Positions 25,494 through 34,534 of a stretch of 64,000 nucleotides of DNA are shown here, piece by piece. Under the pieces are notes generated by a model. The model was not told the origin of the DNA, did not search any database, and saw nothing but the letters and a program-made list of their open reading frames with translations. Made by a program: the position numbers and the translations under genes. The DNA comes from Mycolicibacterium sp. P9-64 (GTDB taxonomy: Bacteria; Actinomycetota; Actinomycetes; Mycobacteriales; Mycobacteriaceae): NCBI RefSeq assembly GCF_008329605.1, contig NZ_NPKO01000010.1, positions 1 to 64,000 on the forward strand. The letters are read 5' to 3'. Numbering within the stretch: the stretch's first letter is position 1; the number at the start of each line of letters is the position of its first letter.

Positions 25494-26468
25494 TCACGGT
25501 ACTAACACCACCTTGCCCCGAATACCACTGTCGGCCAGGCTCTCCAGCGCCGCCCGACCCTCCGACAGCGGATACCGCACCGGCGGCGGCGGTCGCAACC
25601 CCGCCGCGACGAGCTTGCCGAGCCCGGCACCGATCTCGGCCTGCGCTCCAGGCGTGCGGTTGATGAACTCGCCCAACCCGACGCCAACCACGCTGACGTT
25701 GCGCAGCAGCAGCCTGTTGACCTTGACCGACGGAATGCCACCACCGGAGGCGAACCCCAACACCAGCAGCCGCCCTTCGGTCGCCAGCACCCGAATGGCG
25801 TCGTCGAACGCCTCGCCTCCGACGGGGTCGACGACGACGTCCACTCCGCGACCGTCGGTGTGATCGCGCACGGCCTGCGCCCACCCGTCGGTCAACGGCA
25901 GCACGACGTCCGCGCCGAGCGACTCGACGAACTCCGTCGCACCCGGCCGATGCACCATCGCGATCACCCTGGCGCCCAGCGCCTTTGCGATCTGAATCGC
26001 AGCGGTTCCGACGCCGCCCGCAGAGCCGAGCACCAGTACCGTCTCGCCGGCGAGCAGCCCGCCGCGCCGGACCAGCGCGAAGTACATCGTGTAGTAGTTG
26101 CCGAGCAGGCACACTGCCGCGCCGTCGTCGATCTCATCTGGTGTCGGCTGCACGCTCGCCGGCAAGAGTGCCACGCGTTCGGCCCATGCGCCGAGCATGC
26201 TCAACCCCGTAACCCGCTGTCCCACGGCGAAACCCGAGTCGGCCGGGGCCGAGCGAACGACCCCGGCGACCTCGGTTCCCGGCACGAACGGGGGGTTGAG
26301 CTTGAGTTGGTACTCGCCCTTGATCAGCAGCAGGTCGGGAAACGACACGCCGGCCACACCGACGTCGACGACAACCATCCCCGAATCGACGACATCGGCG
26401 GGGTCTTCGACGTCGGTGTAGACCAACCCTGCTGGCCCGGAAAGCTCTTGTGCGACAAGCGCCTTCAC
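25494..26468 (-). CDS. Zinc-free quinone oxidoreductase (zeta-crystallin type)
   Basis: A 324-residue medium-chain reductase that would use NADPH to reduce a quinone or enoyl compound. The nucleotide-binding signature VLVLGSAGGVGTAAIQIAKALGA lies at about residue 145 (written here with the Rossmann glycines GSAGGVG as the key part). The zinc-binding cysteines of alcohol dehydrogenases are absent. It is the last gene of the operon starting with the aldehyde dehydrogenase, 7 bases after the SDR gene. The order ALDH-SDR-QOR equals Rv0147-Rv0148-Rv0149 of M. tuberculosis. Confidence 0.88.
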   Translation of the reverse strand: MKALVAQELSGPAGLVYTDVEDPADVVDSGMVVVDVGVAGVSFPDLLLIKGEYQLKLNPPFVPGTEVAGVVRSAPADSGFAVGQRVTGLSMLGAWAERVALLPASVQPTPDEIDDGAAVCLLGNYYTMYFALVRRGGLLAGETVLVLGSAGGVGTAAIQIAKALGARVIAMVHRPGATEFVESLGADVVLPLTDGWAQAVRDHTDGRGVDVVVDPVGGEAFDDAIRVLATEGRLLVLGFASGGGIPSVKVNRLLLRNVSVVGVGLGEFINRTPGAQAEIGAGLGKLVAAGLRPPPPVRYPLSEGRAALESLADSGIRGKVVLVP

Positions 26469-26475
26469 GGGTTGA

Positions 26476-27339
26476 TCAGCCGAGCTTGAAGCTGGCTGAC
26501 TGCGCCGCGGACAGATCCGTGATCTCGCCCCACTTGCCCGCGACGTCGTCGACCGACGGCACGCTCGAGAACGTCACGCCCTCGTTCTGGAACAGCGCGG
26601 TGCGCTGCACCTTGCCGCCGCCGACGATGAAGACCGAGTCGGTGTCGGCCAGTTCCTCGGTCATCAAGTACGCCACCACCGGTGCCACGTACTCCGGCGT
26701 CAGCTTCTCGAACACCTCGGGCGGCAGGATGTCCTGCGTCATGCGGGTGGCGGCGATCGGCGCGACGGCGTTGGTCTTGATGTTGTACTTCGCGCCTTCC
26801 TGGGCCAGCGTGTTGATCAAGCCCACCAGGCCCAGCTTCGCCGCGCCGTAGTTGGCCTGGCCGAAGTTGCCGAACAGACCGCTCGTCGAGGTGGCGACGA
26901 CGACGCGGCCGAAGCTCTGCTCGCGGAAGTGCGGCCACGCGGCCCGAATCACGTTGTAGCCGCCGTACAAGTGCACCTTGAGCACGGCGTCCCAGGCCTC
27001 GAACGTCATCTTGTGGAACGTGCCGTCGCGCAGGATGCCCGCGTTGCTCACCACGCCGTCGACCTTGCCGAACTCGTCGAGCGCGGTCTTGATGATGTTC
27101 TCGGCACCCTCGGGCTCGGCGACGCTGTCATAGTTGGCGACGGCGCGGCCGCCCGCCTCCTTGATCTCCGCGACGACCTGGTCGGCCATGTTGTGCCCGG
27201 CGCCCGATCCGTCCCTGGAACCACCGAGGTCGTTGACCACGACGCTGGCCCCCTCGCGGGCCAGGGTCAGGGCGTATTCACGGCCGAGGCCACCCCCGGC
27301 TCCGGTGACGACGATGACGCGATCCTGCACTCCGGGCAT
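26476..27339 (-). CDS. Short-chain dehydrogenase, hydroxyacyl/hydroxysteroid type
   Basis: A 287-residue classical SDR. The cofactor motif TGAGGGLGR starts at residue 12, NAG is at 99-101, and the catalytic Ser about 151, Tyr164 and Lys168 (YGAAK) are in place. The extended GGSRDGSGAG loop after the second strand resembles the dehydrogenase domain of peroxisomal multifunctional enzyme type 2, so a 3-hydroxyacyl-CoA or sterol substrate is plausible. ATG at 27339 has an AAGGA sequence just upstream. It is the middle gene of the operon and is equivalent in position to Rv0148. Confidence 0.88.
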   Translation of the reverse strand: MPGVQDRVIVVTGAGGGLGREYALTLAREGASVVVNDLGGSRDGSGAGHNMADQVVAEIKEAGGRAVANYDSVAEPEGAENIIKTALDEFGKVDGVVSNAGILRDGTFHKMTFEAWDAVLKVHLYGGYNVIRAAWPHFREQSFGRVVVATSTSGLFGNFGQANYGAAKLGLVGLINTLAQEGAKYNIKTNAVAPIAATRMTQDILPPEVFEKLTPEYVAPVVAYLMTEELADTDSVFIVGGGKVQRTALFQNEGVTFSSVPSVDDVAGKWGEITDLSAAQSASFKLG

Positions 27340-27397
27340 AGTTTTCCTTTCCTCGGTCCTCAGTGACGAGACTGTCGTTGCGTGCCGGTGCCGAGCT

Positions 27398-28807
27398 CTA
27401 GAAGAGCCTGCGCGCCAGCTTCCACGCCTTCTCTGTATACGGCGGGTAGATCAAGGCGGTTAAGTCGGGTCGGGTTGGCTTGGTCAGCACCGATTTCTTG
27501 TGACTGAACTCCTCGAACCCGAACCTGCCGTGATACGCGCCCATGCCCGACGGGCCGACGCCGCCGAACGGCAGCTTGGTCGTGGAGAACTGGAACAGCA
27601 GGTGGTTGACCAGCATGCCGCCAGCCGATACCTCCTTGATCACCCGCTCGCGCACGCTCTTGGTCTTGGTGAACAGGTAAGCCGCGAGCGGCTTGTCCCG
27701 CGAGTTCACGAAATCGATTGCCTCATCCAGGGATTGGACCGTGACGATGGGCAGAATGGGCCCGAAGATCTCGTCGGTCATCAATGGCTCGCCCGGATCG
27801 GGATCGACCACGACGGTCGGCTGAATCTTGCACGACGCCGCGTCCGAGCCGCCCCCGATGGCCACCTTGCCCTTGGTGGCCGACAGCGATGCCGTCAGCC
27901 GGTCGAAGTGCCGTTGGTTGACGATCGGCTTGCCGCCCGGGTCGTTGGCCTCGAACGTCGAGACGGCCGCCTTGATCTTGTCGACGAGCTCGTCGCGGAT
28001 CTTGGCATCGGCGATGACGTAGTCCGGCGCGATGCAGATCTGACCGGAGTTCACCAGCTTGGTCCACGCGATCCGCTTGGCGGCCACGTCGATGTCGGCG
28101 TCGGCCGCGACGATCACCGGGCTCTTGCCACCCAACTCGAGCGTCACCGGGGTCAGATGCCTCGCCGCACCTTCGTAGACCTTGCGCCCGATCTCGGTAC
28201 CGCCGGTGAAGCACAGCTTGTCGAACCCCTGCGCGATGAGCTCCTGGCTCACGGCGCCGTCACCCTCGATCACCACGATCGCGTCGCGGTCCAGATACTG
28301 CGGCACCAACTCCGCCATCAGGGCCGATGACGCCGGCGACACCTCCGACGGCTTGAGCACGACGGCGTTGCCCGCGGCGATGGCTCCGACCGCCGGGCCA
28401 AGCGTCAACGCGAACGGGAAGTTCCAGGCACCGATGATCAGCACCGTGCCGAACGGCTCGTACTGGATCCAGCCGCGGCCCGGGAACTGCGAGAACTCGA
28501 GCCTGCGGTGCTGCCGCTTGGTCCATTTGCCGACGTTCTTGGCGGCGTCGGCGGCCTCACTCGCGGTGCTGGCGATATCGGCCAGCCACGCCTCGAACGG
28601 CTTGCGGCCGAGGTCCTTCTCGAGCGCGTCGGCGATGGCGGCTTCGTTCTCGGTGACCAGCTTCTCCAGCGCCAACAGCTGCTGCTTGCGCCACTCCACG
28701 CTGCGGGTTCGTCCGGTGGCGAAGGCCCTGCGCACGCTCGCCACGATGCTTGCGATGTCGGGGGCGGTCGCTTCGACCGCTTCGGCGGCGACTGAATCTG
28801 TGGTCAT
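27398..28807 (-). CDS. Aldehyde dehydrogenase, ALDH3-like
   Basis: A 469-residue NAD(P)-dependent aldehyde dehydrogenase of the short ALDH3/coniferyl aldehyde type. Catalytic Glu224 lies in LELGGKSP and catalytic Cys258 in NSGQICIAPDY; GAWNFP near residue 127 is the usual cofactor-site sequence. The C-terminal hydrophobic stretch seen in some membrane-bound members is not obvious. It is the first gene of the three-gene operon and a perfect 12-base palindrome lies 41 bases before its ATG. It corresponds to Rv0147. Fatty or aromatic aldehydes are likely substrates. Confidence 0.9.
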   Translation of the reverse strand: MTTDSVAAEAVEATAPDIASIVASVRRAFATGRTRSVEWRKQQLLALEKLVTENEAAIADALEKDLGRKPFEAWLADIASTASEAADAAKNVGKWTKRQHRRLEFSQFPGRGWIQYEPFGTVLIIGAWNFPFALTLGPAVGAIAAGNAVVLKPSEVSPASSALMAELVPQYLDRDAIVVIEGDGAVSQELIAQGFDKLCFTGGTEIGRKVYEGAARHLTPVTLELGGKSPVIVAADADIDVAAKRIAWTKLVNSGQICIAPDYVIADAKIRDELVDKIKAAVSTFEANDPGGKPIVNQRHFDRLTASLSATKGKVAIGGGSDAASCKIQPTVVVDPDPGEPLMTDEIFGPILPIVTVQSLDEAIDFVNSRDKPLAAYLFTKTKSVRERVIKEVSAGGMLVNHLLFQFSTTKLPFGGVGPSGMGAYHGRFGFEEFSHKKSVLTKPTRPDLTALIYPPYTEKAWKLARRLF

Positions 28808-28847
28808 GGTTGGTGTCCTTCCTGACCCGAGGAAGACCCAATCCTAA

Positions 28848-28859
28848 CCAACCGGTTGG
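28848..28859. promoter_or_regulatory. Perfect palindrome CCAACCGGTTGG, probable TetR operator
   Basis: CCAACCGGTTGG is a perfect 12-base palindrome, 41 bases upstream of the aldehyde dehydrogenase start and inside the promoter region. This form is common among operators of actinobacterial TetR regulators. The TetR gene at 29934-30569 is the nearest candidate. Confidence 0.6.
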
Positions 28860-28873
28860 CCCAGTAAGAAGGG

Positions 28874-29809
28874 CTAGTTTCGCTCCGCGGTGACGAACGT
28901 AGAGAAGGTGCCGGAGTCCACGTCCTCGTCGGGAAGCACCCAGCGATCCAATCGACGCATCTCGTCGACCGAACGCACGCCCGACGCCGCCCAGCCGTGC
29001 TCGTTGAGCCAGTCGGTGACGTTCGCGCGATCGGGATCGTCGTACATCAACTCCTGGATGTTCAGGGTGCTCTCGAGCCCGAACCGCTGCGCGATGCGCT
29101 CGAAGCGTTCCCGCATCTCGGCACGGCGGCCTGCGTTCGTCACCCCCGCCGTCTCCACGGCGATGCGGCTGCCGGGAGCGCTGAGCTCGGTGATCTGCTC
29201 GAACAACCGGTCCTGTGCGTCGGCCGGGAGGTACATCAACAGGCCTTCGGCAAGCCATGCGGTAGGAGCCGACGCGTCAAAACCGGCCTCCTGCAATGCC
29301 TTCGGCCAGTCATAGCGCAGGTCTTGCGGCACCTGACGCAGCTGAGCCGCCGGTTCGACGGCGTGCTCGGCGAGTGTCTGGGCCTTGTACTCGAGCACCT
29401 TGGGCTGATCGATCTCGTAGACGACGGTGCCCGCCGGCCAGTCCAGTCGGTACGCCCGCGAGTCCAGCCCCGACGCCAGGATGACGATCTGCCGGATGCC
29501 CGCCGCCGCGGCCGCGGTGAAGTAGGCATCGAAGAAGTGGGTGCGCACGGCCTGGTAGTTGCCCATGTGCTCGAAGATCGCGGCAGCTTCTGGATCCTCT
29601 TCCGCGATCTTGGCCACGAAGCCGCCGTCGAGCACGAACTCCCAGATCCCGGTGCCCGCCCCGGCCACCAGAATCTTGGCGTACGGATCGCGGATCAACG
29701 GGTTCTCGCTGTCGGTCTCACCGGCCCGGGAGGCTGCCACCATCACCGCGGTCGATCCGACGCTGGTCGCGATGTCCCACGTGTCGTCGTGCGAGCGCAG
29801 TGAGCTCAT
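28874..29809 (-). CDS. SAM-dependent methyltransferase (Rv0146-like)
   Basis: A 311-residue class I methyltransferase of the group expanded in mycobacteria and related to leucine carboxyl methyltransferases. The SAM-binding core is VILASGLDSRAYRLDW near residue 105, followed by VVYEIDQPKVLEYK and TAWLAEGLLMYLP, all hallmarks of this group. ATG at 29809 has a GGAG sequence nearby. The next gene downstream on this strand is the aldehyde dehydrogenase operon after 66 bases, with its own operator. The methyl acceptor is unknown. Confidence 0.87.
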   Translation of the reverse strand: MSSLRSHDDTWDIATSVGSTAVMVAASRAGETDSENPLIRDPYAKILVAGAGTGIWEFVLDGGFVAKIAEEDPEAAAIFEHMGNYQAVRTHFFDAYFTAAAAAGIRQIVILASGLDSRAYRLDWPAGTVVYEIDQPKVLEYKAQTLAEHAVEPAAQLRQVPQDLRYDWPKALQEAGFDASAPTAWLAEGLLMYLPADAQDRLFEQITELSAPGSRIAVETAGVTNAGRRAEMRERFERIAQRFGLESTLNIQELMYDDPDRANVTDWLNEHGWAASGVRSVDEMRRLDRWVLPDEDVDSGTFSTFVTAERN

Positions 29810-29933
29810 GATGTCGCTCCATCGGGTCTGGCGCGCGGGCGCACGCGGACGAAGATCATTTCGTTCGTCATGCTACCGAAAAAAGTTAGCTTGGCTACGC
29901 GGCTGCGCGCCGCACCCGTCGAGCTGCGGAGAG

Positions 29934-30569
29934 TTACTCAGCGAGCTTCCACAATTTATTCGCCAGAAGTAGCTCGAGCTTCTCGACGATCACGGTCAGC
30001 TCGTCATGGCCGCCGACGTAACCCGCATAGAAGCCCATTCCCCACATCACCGCGATCAGCATCTCCACCAGCGTCGCGACGTCGGTCTCCGTGGTGAGCT
30101 CACCGCGCTCGATTGCGTCGGTGACCGCCCATGTCACGAACGCACGGGAGGTCTTCAGCGAGTTGTGCTCGTCGCGGCTGAGCTCGGGATGCCGCTGCGA
30201 TTCCAGCACCGACGTGACCAGGAAGGCCGCCGCCGAGCGGTCTCGGGATTCGGCCTGCATCGCGGCCGAGAAGAAGGCCGACAACCGCTTCAACAGCGAC
30301 GTCTCTACCTCGGCTTTCGCCATTCCGGCGGCGACCACCATCTCGTTGGTCTTGTCCACCACCTCGCCGTACAGAACACGCTTGCTCGCGAAGTAATGGT
30401 TGATGGCAGGTCGCGTCAGGTCTGCACGTATCGCGATTGCCTGGAATGTCGCTGCGTCATAACCGAGTTCGCTAAACACCTCGCGGGCGGCACGCACGAT
30501 GCGCTCACGGGTCTCCGCCGCCTTAGCTGCAGGCGGACGTCCTGGACCCCGGGTAGCGGTATACGGCAC
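29934..30569 (-). CDS. TetR family transcriptional regulator (Rv0144-like)
   Basis: About 211 residues. A basic proline-rich start (RGPGRPP) precedes the helix-turn-helix at about residues 20-65 (FQAIAIRADLTRPAINHYF). The rest is the variable helical ligand domain. GTG at 30569 is preferred; an in-frame GTG at 30587 would add six residues, and the inverted repeat at 30565-30583 overlaps both, so it can block its own expression. It is divergent from the TetR gene at 30758. Its position matches Rv0144, next to the methyltransferase and the oxidoreductase operon. Confidence 0.82.
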   Translation of the reverse strand: MPYTATRGPGRPPAAKAAETRERIVRAAREVFSELGYDAATFQAIAIRADLTRPAINHYFASKRVLYGEVVDKTNEMVVAAGMAKAEVETSLLKRLSAFFSAAMQAESRDRSAAAFLVTSVLESQRHPELSRDEHNSLKTSRAFVTWAVTDAIERGELTTETDVATLVEMLIAVMWGMGFYAGYVGGHDELTVIVEKLELLLANKLWKLAE

Positions 30570-30583
30570 AGTCAAATTGTGCC
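30565..30583. promoter_or_regulatory. Inverted repeat at the start of the TetR gene
   Basis: GGCACA at 30565-30570 and TGTGCC at 30578-30583 are exact reverse complements around a 7-base A/T-rich spacer. The dyad covers the start codon of the minus-strand TetR gene, a position suited to autoregulation. Confidence 0.5.
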
Positions 30584-30757
30584 ACACGCCATCGGTGTGT
30601 CCGAGGTAAATGGTTGCGGAAGTGCGGAAAGTATTTACCGCAGCAAACCTTCGCCAGCCTCGGCCAGTTGTCCCCTCCGTCGTGCCCGTCGATTTGCCGG
30701 AGGCTTACGGGCACCCACGATCAGCGGACCCAAAGACCTGCCAACTATGGTGACGCC

Positions 30758-31327
30758 ATGGCGAGCGTGGTGACCCGGCAGTCGTACTTCGATGCCGGCC
30801 TCGACGTGCTCGCCGAACTCGGATACGGCGGCCTGAAACTCGCCGAGGTATGCCACCGGCTCGGCGTCACGACCGGCTCCTTCTACCACTACTTCACCAG
30901 CTGGTCGGCCTACACGCGGGCGCTCATCGCGCACTGGCGGCAAGCCCGCACCGTCAGCGTCATCGACGCCATCCGGGCCGTGCCGGATCCGCGGCAGCGC
31001 ATCGGCTCGCTGATCAAGGAGGGGCTCGCCCTGCCGCACGGCGCGGAGGGCGCGATCCGGGTGTGGAGTGCCATCGACGCCGAGGTGCACGCGGTGCAGG
31101 CGGCCGTCGACAGGCAGCGCTTCGACTTCGTCGTCGAATCGGCGTTCGAGATCTTGCAGAGCACGCGCCAGGCGCAGGTGTTCGCGTCGTGGGCGCTCTA
31201 TCTCCTCGTCGGCTACGAACAGGCGGTGCTGCCGCCGCGCAGCGCCGACGAGATCGAATGGATCGCCGACCAACTGCTCAACGCACTGGATACGGGACGT
31301 TTCGGCACGCTCACCGACAACGGCTGA
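30758..31327 (+). CDS. TetR family transcriptional regulator
   Basis: A 189-residue protein starting at the ATG at 30758, where the helix-turn-helix fold begins; the reading frame remains open upstream but that part has no family character. The DNA-binding part is LKLAEVCHRLGVTTGSFYHYF, around residues 24-44. The C-terminal domain is of ordinary TetR length. The following FUSC-type transporter gene starts 31 bases downstream on the same strand, so it may regulate that gene. The ligand is unknown. Confidence 0.83.
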   Translation: MASVVTRQSYFDAGLDVLAELGYGGLKLAEVCHRLGVTTGSFYHYFTSWSAYTRALIAHWRQARTVSVIDAIRAVPDPRQRIGSLIKEGLALPHGAEGAIRVWSAIDAEVHAVQAAVDRQRFDFVVESAFEILQSTRQAQVFASWALYLLVGYEQAVLPPRSADEIEWIADQLLNALDTGRFGTLTDNG

Positions 31328-31358
31328 TGGTGCCCGCCGCGCCGGTACCATCCGGTGC

Positions 31359-33512
31359 ATGCTGACCCCGGCTGGCCTGTGGCGCCGGGCGGCAGACCGG
31401 ATCAACGAACGTGATCCCGAGCGCGACGCCCTTCGCCGGGCGGTGCGGGCAGCGATCGTGGTGCCCATCGTCGGAGCCGTCGCGTTCGCGCTCGGAGGTG
31501 GCTCGCAGACGCCCATGTTCGCCATCTTCGGGTCGGTGTCCCTTCTGGTCATGGTCGACTTTCCCGGCAACCGTGCGGCCAGAGCGGTGGCCTACGGCGG
31601 CCTCGGCTTCAACGGCGCCGTGCTCATCACCCTCGGTTCACTGGTGGCCCCGATCCCCTGGCTGGCCGTGACCTTGATGTTCCTGCTCGCGGTCACCGTC
31701 ACGTTCTCGGGCGTACTCAGCGAGATCGTCGCCGCTGGGCAACGGTCGACACTGTTGACGTTCGTGTTGCCCGTCTGCACCCCGCCAGGACCGATTCCGG
31801 AGCGGCTGTTCGGCTGGTTCATCGCGTTGGCGCTCGCCGTACCCGCCGCGTTGTTCCTACTGCCGCCGCGACACCACGACGATCTGCGCAGGCATGCCGC
31901 AGCGGTCTGCCGGACGCTGGCCGACCGGCTCGACGGCCGCGCATCGGCCGGTGACCTGACCTCGGCGATGGGGGCACTGCGCGACAACTTCCTCGGTGCC
32001 GACTTCCGGCCCGTCGCGCTCACCGCGGGCAGTCGCGCGCTGGTGCGGGTGGTCGACGATCTGCAATGGCTGTCCGATCGCATCACCGACGGCTCCGCGG
32101 ATCTGCTCGCCGAGATGCGGGAACCCATCGTGCGGGTGCTCCGCGACGCGGCGAGCGTTCTCACCACGCCCAAGGCCGAGGGCCGCGACGAGCTCCGCTC
32201 CGATCTCGCGCTGGCGCTTGCCGTGCTGCGGCTGGTCGCGCAGAGCCGCTACCGCGACGACATCGTCGAGATCCTCGGTGAAGAGGCCGACGACACCGCG
32301 ATCGAGACCGGCCGAAAGTTGTTGACTCGTCGCACGATCTCGGCGTGCGTCAGTGCCACCGGCCGCGTCATCGGCGTCGCGGCGGACGCCGACGCCAGGC
32401 CGGTGTGGGCCAGGGTGCTCGGCCGCCGCCTGCCCGAGTCCGGCGCCTCGGATCGGGTGCTGTCGGAGTCGCAGGCGATAACGCACCTGACTGCCGGCTT
32501 CGTCTCCACGCGAGCGGTGGTGGTGCGCAACAGCTTGCGCACCGGCCTCGGCCTTGCGGTCGCCGTCGCGATCACGCACGTCTTTCCCGTCCAGCACGGC
32601 TTCTGGGTGGTGCTCGGCGCCATGTCCGTGCTGCGCAGCAGCGCGCTCACCACCGGCACCCGGGTTCTGCGCGCGGTCACCGGTACCGCAATCGGCTTCG
32701 TGCTGGGCGCTCTGTTCATCGAGCTGATGGGCGTCGACCCCGTGGTGATGTGGACGATGCTGCCGGTCGTCGCCTTCGGATCGGCCTACGTCCCCGAGGT
32801 GGCGTCGTTCATCGCGGGCCAGGCGATGTTCACCATGATGGTCCTGATCATCTTCAACGTGATCGTGCCGACGGGCTGGAGTGTCGGGCTGATCCGCGTC
32901 GAGGACGTGGTGGTCGGCGCAATCGTCGGCGTCGTCGTCTCGCTGTTGTTGTGGCCGCGTGGCGCCTCCGCGACGGTGTCGAAGGCGATCGACGCCGCCT
33001 GCACGGTGGGGTCGACCTATCTTCGCGCGGCGGTGAACCGCGTCCTCCGGGGTGCGTCCGAGGCCGCCAACGACCGGGTATTCGAACTCGGATACGACGG
33101 GTTGACGGCGTCTCGCACGTTGGATGACGCTGTGCGTCAATACCTTTCGGAAAGCGGCGGCTCCACCGATCTACGCGGGCCGGTGGTCAGGGCCGCCAAC
33201 CGTGCCATCCGGGTGCGCTCGGCAGCTGAGCTGATCGCCGACGTCGTGCCGCCGCCGCTTGCCACCTACCCGCGGGTGCGCACGGTTCTCGAGAACCACA
33301 CCAACGCGGTCTGTGCACGCCTAGACGGCGAGGCGGGCACCGTCCAGCACGGACCCATCAGCGACGACTTCGTGCTGGCGTTGCGGGCCGAATCGGGTGG
33401 CGACGCCCTTTCGGTGTCGGCGGCTCTGCCGCTGGTCACCGTCGCGGCGAACCTCGGCGAGCTCGAGATGCTCTACCCCGAACCGGTTCGGCCCGTCGCC
33501 AGCCGCCGTTAG
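31359..33512 (+). CDS. FUSC family membrane protein (aromatic acid/fusaric acid exporter-like)
   Basis: A 717-residue protein with the two-half FUSC architecture: a first membrane block at about residues 25-145, a soluble helical region of about 230 residues, a second membrane block at about 385-530, and a C-terminal soluble region. The second block starts with the HGFWVVLGAMSVLRSS pattern typical of FUSC proteins. ATG at 31359 is used because the earlier in-frame part overlaps the TetR gene. The family includes exporters of aromatic acids and fusaric acid, but many members are uncharacterised. It ends overlapping the convergent pirin gene by four bases (TTAG). Confidence 0.83.
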   Translation: MLTPAGLWRRAADRINERDPERDALRRAVRAAIVVPIVGAVAFALGGGSQTPMFAIFGSVSLLVMVDFPGNRAARAVAYGGLGFNGAVLITLGSLVAPIPWLAVTLMFLLAVTVTFSGVLSEIVAAGQRSTLLTFVLPVCTPPGPIPERLFGWFIALALAVPAALFLLPPRHHDDLRRHAAAVCRTLADRLDGRASAGDLTSAMGALRDNFLGADFRPVALTAGSRALVRVVDDLQWLSDRITDGSADLLAEMREPIVRVLRDAASVLTTPKAEGRDELRSDLALALAVLRLVAQSRYRDDIVEILGEEADDTAIETGRKLLTRRTISACVSATGRVIGVAADADARPVWARVLGRRLPESGASDRVLSESQAITHLTAGFVSTRAVVVRNSLRTGLGLAVAVAITHVFPVQHGFWVVLGAMSVLRSSALTTGTRVLRAVTGTAIGFVLGALFIELMGVDPVVMWTMLPVVAFGSAYVPEVASFIAGQAMFTMMVLIIFNVIVPTGWSVGLIRVEDVVVGAIVGVVVSLLLWPRGASATVSKAIDAACTVGSTYLRAAVNRVLRGASEAANDRVFELGYDGLTASRTLDDAVRQYLSESGGSTDLRGPVVRAANRAIRVRSAAELIADVVPPPLATYPRVRTVLENHTNAVCARLDGEAGTVQHGPISDDFVLALRAESGGDALSVSAALPLVTVAANLGELEMLYPEPVRPVASRR

Positions 33513-34495
33513 CGGCCGGAGGTGTGCGGCATCAACGCGTTCGGCGGGATGGCGCCGAACTTGCCCGCGTTGAAGTCCTCCATCGCCTGGACCAGCTCCG
33601 CCTTGGAGTTCATCACGAACGGTCCGTAGTGGAAGACCGGCTCACGAATCGGCTTGCCGCCAAGGATCAGCACCTCCAGCGCAGGGCGGTTGGAGTCCTG
33701 ACCATCCGCGGCGGAGACCGAGATTCGATCGCCAGGCCCGAAGACCGCCAGCTGACCCTGCGTGATCGGATGCGCGACGGGCCCGACCGTGCCACGGCCG
33801 GAGAGCACGTATACGAGCGCGTTGAAGTCGCGGTTCCACGGGATGTTCAGCCGCGCGCCCGGCTCGATGGTTGCGTGGGCGAACGTGATTGGCGTGTACG
33901 TCGCACCGGGACCCGGCCCGGTTCCTTCTTCGTTTCCGATCTCGCCGGCGATGACGCGCACCAGCGCACCACCGTCCTCGGACGACAGCAGCTTGACCTG
34001 CCCACCTTCGATGGCCTGGTACCTGGGTGCGGCGAACTTGTCCTTCTTGGGCAGGTTCACCCACAGCTGGATGCCGTGGAACGTGCCGCCGCTCTCGACG
34101 AGCTCGGCGGGTGGAGTCTCGATGTGCAGAATGCCGGACCCGGCCGTCATCCACTGGGTGGCGCCGTCGGTGATCAGACCGCCGCCGCCGTGCGAATCCT
34201 GGTGCGCGAAGCGGCCATCGATCATGTAGGTGACGGTCTCGAACCCGCGGTGTGGGTGCCAGTCGGTGCCCCGCGGCTCGCCGGGCTGGTATTCGATCTC
34301 GCCCATCTGGTCCATGTGGACGAACGGATCCAGGTCGGCCGCACTGACTCCCGCGAAGGCCCGGACGACGGGGAAACCCTCGCCCTCGTAGCCCCGCGGT
34401 CCCGTGGTGATCGAGCGCACTGGGCGTTCGGTGTCCGAGGCTGCGGGCCCGGAGACCCGGGGCAGGGTGAGCGTGTCGGCGGTGATGGCTGGCAT
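33509..34495 (-). CDS. Pirin family protein
   Basis: A 328-residue bicupin. The N-terminal cupin has the metal-binding pattern WHPHRGFETVTYMIDG, with His80 and His82, and further ligands are expected around GILHIE. The second cupin is more variable. Bacterial pirins bind iron; some are quercetin dioxygenases and others modulate pyruvate dehydrogenase or transcription. ATG at 34495 is the start. It is convergent with the FUSC gene, and the ptsI gene lies upstream on the same strand, ending 39 bases before it. Confidence 0.87.
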   Translation of the reverse strand: MPAITADTLTLPRVSGPAASDTERPVRSITTGPRGYEGEGFPVVRAFAGVSAADLDPFVHMDQMGEIEYQPGEPRGTDWHPHRGFETVTYMIDGRFAHQDSHGGGGLITDGATQWMTAGSGILHIETPPAELVESGGTFHGIQLWVNLPKKDKFAAPRYQAIEGGQVKLLSSEDGGALVRVIAGEIGNEEGTGPGPGATYTPITFAHATIEPGARLNIPWNRDFNALVYVLSGRGTVGPVAHPITQGQLAVFGPGDRISVSAADGQDSNRPALEVLILGGKPIREPVFHYGPFVMNSKAELVQAMEDFNAGKFGAIPPNALMPHTSGR

Positions 34496-34534
34496 CGGAA
34501 CCTCCTTGGTCGTAGCGTATCCAAGGTAACCGGA

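Noticed and set aside
31068..31358. Extension of the FUSC gene into the upstream TetR gene
   Set aside because: The extra residues are an arginine- and serine-rich shadow of the TetR gene in another frame.
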